Origin: Streptomyces roseochromogenus subsp. oscitans DS 12.976
Lineage (GTDB): Bacteria > Actinomycetota > Actinomycetes > Streptomycetales > Streptomycetaceae
Assembly: GCF_000497445.1 (NCBI RefSeq)
Contig: NZ_CM002285.1
Location: 2,714,407-2,721,119, forward strand
Reading direction: 5' to 3'
Length of the DNA: 6,713 nt
The notes beneath the pieces are model-generated. The model saw only the letters and a program-made list of their open reading frames with translations, had not been told where the DNA came from and searched no databases. This document shows, one piece after another, positions 4,535 through 6,713 of the stretch (the first letter of the stretch is position 1; the number at the start of each line of letters is the position of its first letter). Both the position numbers and the translations under genes were made by a program.

Positions 4535-6713
4535 GTGCAGGGACGTTTCAAGAGGGATGGCAGCGCTTCGGCGGAGCCGGAGTCGCACGACGGGACTGGC
4601 CCCATGAAGGGCAGCTCCTCGCCCCAGCACGCCCAGAACCCGGCCCCGTCCGGGGACGGCGGTCAGCGCAGCGGACGCCCCGGCGTGTCGTCCCCGACCG
4701 CCTCCACCGGGTCGGCCACCACCGGCGCCACCCCCGCGCCGACGGTGAAGCCCGGCAAGGGCCCCTCCGGCACCGGTTCGCGGATGGCCCTGCGCAACTG
4801 GCGCATCTCCACGCGCCTGGTGTCGCTGCTCGCGCTGCCCGTGGTCGCGGCGACCTCGCTGGGCGCGCTGCGCATCGACCAGAACATCAACGACATCCAG
4901 CAGCTCGACAACATGAAGCTGCTGACGGACATGACCAAGCAGGCCACCGAGCTGGCCGCCGCGCTCCAGGAGGAGCGTGACCAGTCAGCCGGTCCCCTGT
5001 CGCACGGCCTGAGCGCGAACGACTACACGGTCAAGGGCTACGAGGAGAAGACCGACCGGGCCCGCGAGAACTTCCTCAACGCCTCCGAGCAGATCGACTC
5101 GGCCAGCAAGGACGGCAACCTCCAGGGCGTCCGTGACGCGCTGGTCGGTCTCGCCAACCAGCTGGACGACCTGGCCAAGATCCGCAAGACGGCCTACAAG
5201 TCGCAGGGCAACTCGACCCAGACGATCGAGTCGTACCACCGGCTGATCACCCAGCTGATCAGCCTGTCCCAGGACATGGCCGAGGCGTCCAGCAACCCGG
5301 AGATGATCTCGCGCACCCGCGCCCTGGCGGCCTTCTCCACCGCCAAGGAGTACGCCTCCGTACAGCGCGCCACGATCGCCGCCGCCCTGCCCGCGACCAA
5401 CACCACCAAGGGCGACCTGTCCGAGAACGACCGCCTGTACGGCCAGTCGGCGTACCAGAGCGAGAACTCGGAAATCGCGATCTTCCGGAAGATCTACGCG
5501 AGCAACAACGCCGAGGAACTGCTCAAGCCGATCGACGAGGGCAACCCGACGATCGAGTCCGCGGACACCTACGCCAAGCGCGTCTTCGACTCCCGCGACG
5601 GCATCCAGACCCTGAACGCCCGCTCCTACAAGGACTGGGTGGACGACAGCTCGACCAAGATCGAGCAGATGAAGAAGATCGAGCACACGCTGCTCGAGGA
5701 CATGGAGCAGAAGGCCCGCGAGCTGAAGAGCGCCACCCAGCAGGACGCCATCATCTCCGGTGCGCTGATCCTGCTCGTGCTCGGTGTGTCGCTGGTCGGA
5801 GCCTTCATCGTCGCCCGGTCCATGATCCGCTCGCTGCGCCGGCTGCAGGAGACCGCGACCAAGGTCGCCCAGGACCGCCTGCCCGAGCTGGTCAAGCAGC
5901 TGTCGGAATCCGACCCGCAGGACGTCGACACCTCCGTGGAGTCGGTCGGTGTGCACTCCCGGGACGAGATCGGCCAGGTGGCCGCGGCCTTCGACGACGT
6001 GCACCGCGAGGCGGTCCGCCTCGCCGCCGAGCAGGCCCTGCTGCGGGGCAACGTCAACGCGATGTTCACCAACCTCTCGCGCCGCTCCCAGGGCCTCATC
6101 CAGCGCCAGCTGTCGCTCATCTCCGAACTGGAGTCCCGCGAGGCCGACCCGGACCAGCTGTCCTCGCTGTTCAAGCTCGACCACCTCGCCACCCGTATGC
6201 GCCGTAACGGCGAGAACCTCCTCGTCCTTGCCGGTGAGGAGCCCGGCCGGCGCTGGACCCGCCCGGTCCCGCTGGTCGACGTGCTGCGCGCCGCCGCGTC
6301 CGAGGTGGAGCAGTACGAGCGCATCGAGCTGGCCTCCGTGCCCACCACCGAGGTCGCCGGCCGCGTGGTCAACGACCTCGTGCACCTGCTCGCCGAGCTG
6401 CTGGAGAACGCGACCTCGTTCTCCTCGCCGCAGACCAAGGTCAAGGTCACCGGTCACGCGCTGCCCGACGGCCGCGTGCTGATCGAGATCCACGACACCG
6501 GTATCGGCCTCTCCCCCGAGGACCTCGCGGCGATCAACGAGCGGCTCGCCTCGCCGCCCACCGTGGACGTCTCCGTCTCCCGCCGCATGGGCCTCTTCGT
6601 GGTCGGCCGGCTCTCGCAGCGGCACGGCATCCGCATCCAGCTGCGCCCGTCCGACTCCGGTGGTACGACCGCGCTGGTCATGCTGCCCGTGGACGTGGCC
6701 CAGGGCGGCAAGA
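4535..6713 (+). CDS. cvnA1: conservon sensor histidine kinase CvnA1-like (NIT sensor, HAMP, HATPase), 3' partial
   Basis: This is a membrane sensor kinase; 726 residues are present before the window ends. A disordered, Ser/Pro/Gly-rich N-terminus (about 1-88) precedes TM1 (95-112), a large extracellular helical region typical of nitrate/nitrite-sensing (NIT) domains (about 115-400), TM2 (406-427), and a HAMP region with DEIG at 477-480. Next come the NLSRRSQGLIQRQL segment (513-526) and DHLATRMRR with H550. The ATPase has an N box ELLENAT (N625), DTGIG (654-658), MGLFVVGRL from M685 and GGTT (709-712). No classical H-E-x-x-T-P H-box is present, and whether H550 is phosphorylated is uncertain. 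GTG 4535 (AGAGG 11 nt upstream) adds a coding-like stretch beginning QGRFKRDG; ATG 4604 (GGGA 8 nt upstream) is the alternative. Conservons couple such kinases to a roadblock protein, a DUF742 protein and a GTPase. The cvn1 assignment rests on remembered adjacency to gltX. Confidence 0.93.
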   Translation, partial: MQGRFKRDGSASAEPESHDGTGPMKGSSSPQHAQNPAPSGDGGQRSGRPGVSSPTASTGSATTGATPAPTVKPGKGPSGTGSRMALRNWRISTRLVSLLALPVVAATSLGALRIDQNINDIQQLDNMKLLTDMTKQATELAAALQEERDQSAGPLSHGLSANDYTVKGYEEKTDRARENFLNASEQIDSASKDGNLQGVRDALVGLANQLDDLAKIRKTAYKSQGNSTQTIESYHRLITQLISLSQDMAEASSNPEMISRTRALAAFSTAKEYASVQRATIAAALPATNTTKGDLSENDRLYGQSAYQSENSEIAIFRKIYASNNAEELLKPIDEGNPTIESADTYAKRVFDSRDGIQTLNARSYKDWVDDSSTKIEQMKKIEHTLLEDMEQKARELKSATQQDAIISGALILLVLGVSLVGAFIVARSMIRSLRRLQETATKVAQDRLPELVKQLSESDPQDVDTSVESVGVHSRDEIGQVAAAFDDVHREAVRLAAEQALLRGNVNAMFTNLSRRSQGLIQRQLSLISELESREADPDQLSSLFKLDHLATRMRRNGENLLVLAGEEPGRRWTRPVPLVDVLRAAASEVEQYERIELASVPTTEVAGRVVNDLVHLLAELLENATSFSSPQTKVKVTGHALPDGRVLIEIHDTGIGLSPEDLAAINERLASPPTVDVSVSRRMGLFVVGRLSQRHGIRIQLRPSDSGGTTALVMLPVDVAQGGK

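Noticed and set aside
4315..4980. 221-residue plus-strand frame ahead of and overlapping the kinase
   Set aside because: It is out of frame with the kinase, rich in Arg, Ala, Gly and His, and ends inside the kinase coding region.
4985..6625. 546-residue minus-strand open frame
   Set aside because: It is antisense to the sensor kinase, low in complexity and without motifs, whereas the opposite strand encodes clear HAMP and ATPase boxes.

Overview
The window is high-GC actinobacterial DNA, almost certainly Streptomyces. Codon third positions are strongly G/C, GTG starts are common, the tRNA genes lack an encoded CCA, and the gene set (gltX beside tRNA-Glu/tRNA-Gln, next to a conservon-type sensor kinase) is the one I associate with the cvn1 region of Streptomyces chromosomes. 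That locus assignment is from memory of gene order, not from a search.

Layout. Positions 22-3947 are all minus strand. Read in the direction of transcription they are: a small gene of unknown function (3947-3753); a fumarylacetoacetate-hydrolase-family enzyme (3558-2773) that overlaps gltX, glutamyl-tRNA synthetase (2780-1287); a 25-bp perfect inverted repeat that should terminate gltX (1281-1230); a HAD-family hydrolase (1144-413); then tRNA-Gln(CTG) and two tRNA-Glu(CTC) genes (322-22). On the plus strand a large sensor histidine kinase with an extracellular NIT sensor region starts near 4535 and runs off the right edge. It is the first gene (cvnA) of a probable conservon, whose roadblock, DUF742 and GTPase partners would lie beyond the window.

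How the parts relate. The left half is a translation-supply neighbourhood. In actinobacteria GluRS usually charges both tRNA-Glu and tRNA-Gln, and GatCAB then amidates Glu-tRNA-Gln. The synthetase therefore lies close to genes for both of its substrates. The FAH-like enzyme is probably translationally coupled to gltX. The right half is a signalling locus. The small gene and cvnA diverge from a noncoding region of about 590 bp that is relatively AT-rich in parts and contains several dyads, including a CRP-like TGTGA-N6-TCACG site.

The least explained item is the 64-residue protein at 3753-3947. It carries the motif ANPRRTxL twice, exactly 33 residues apart, has no signal or membrane segment, and belongs to no family I recognise.
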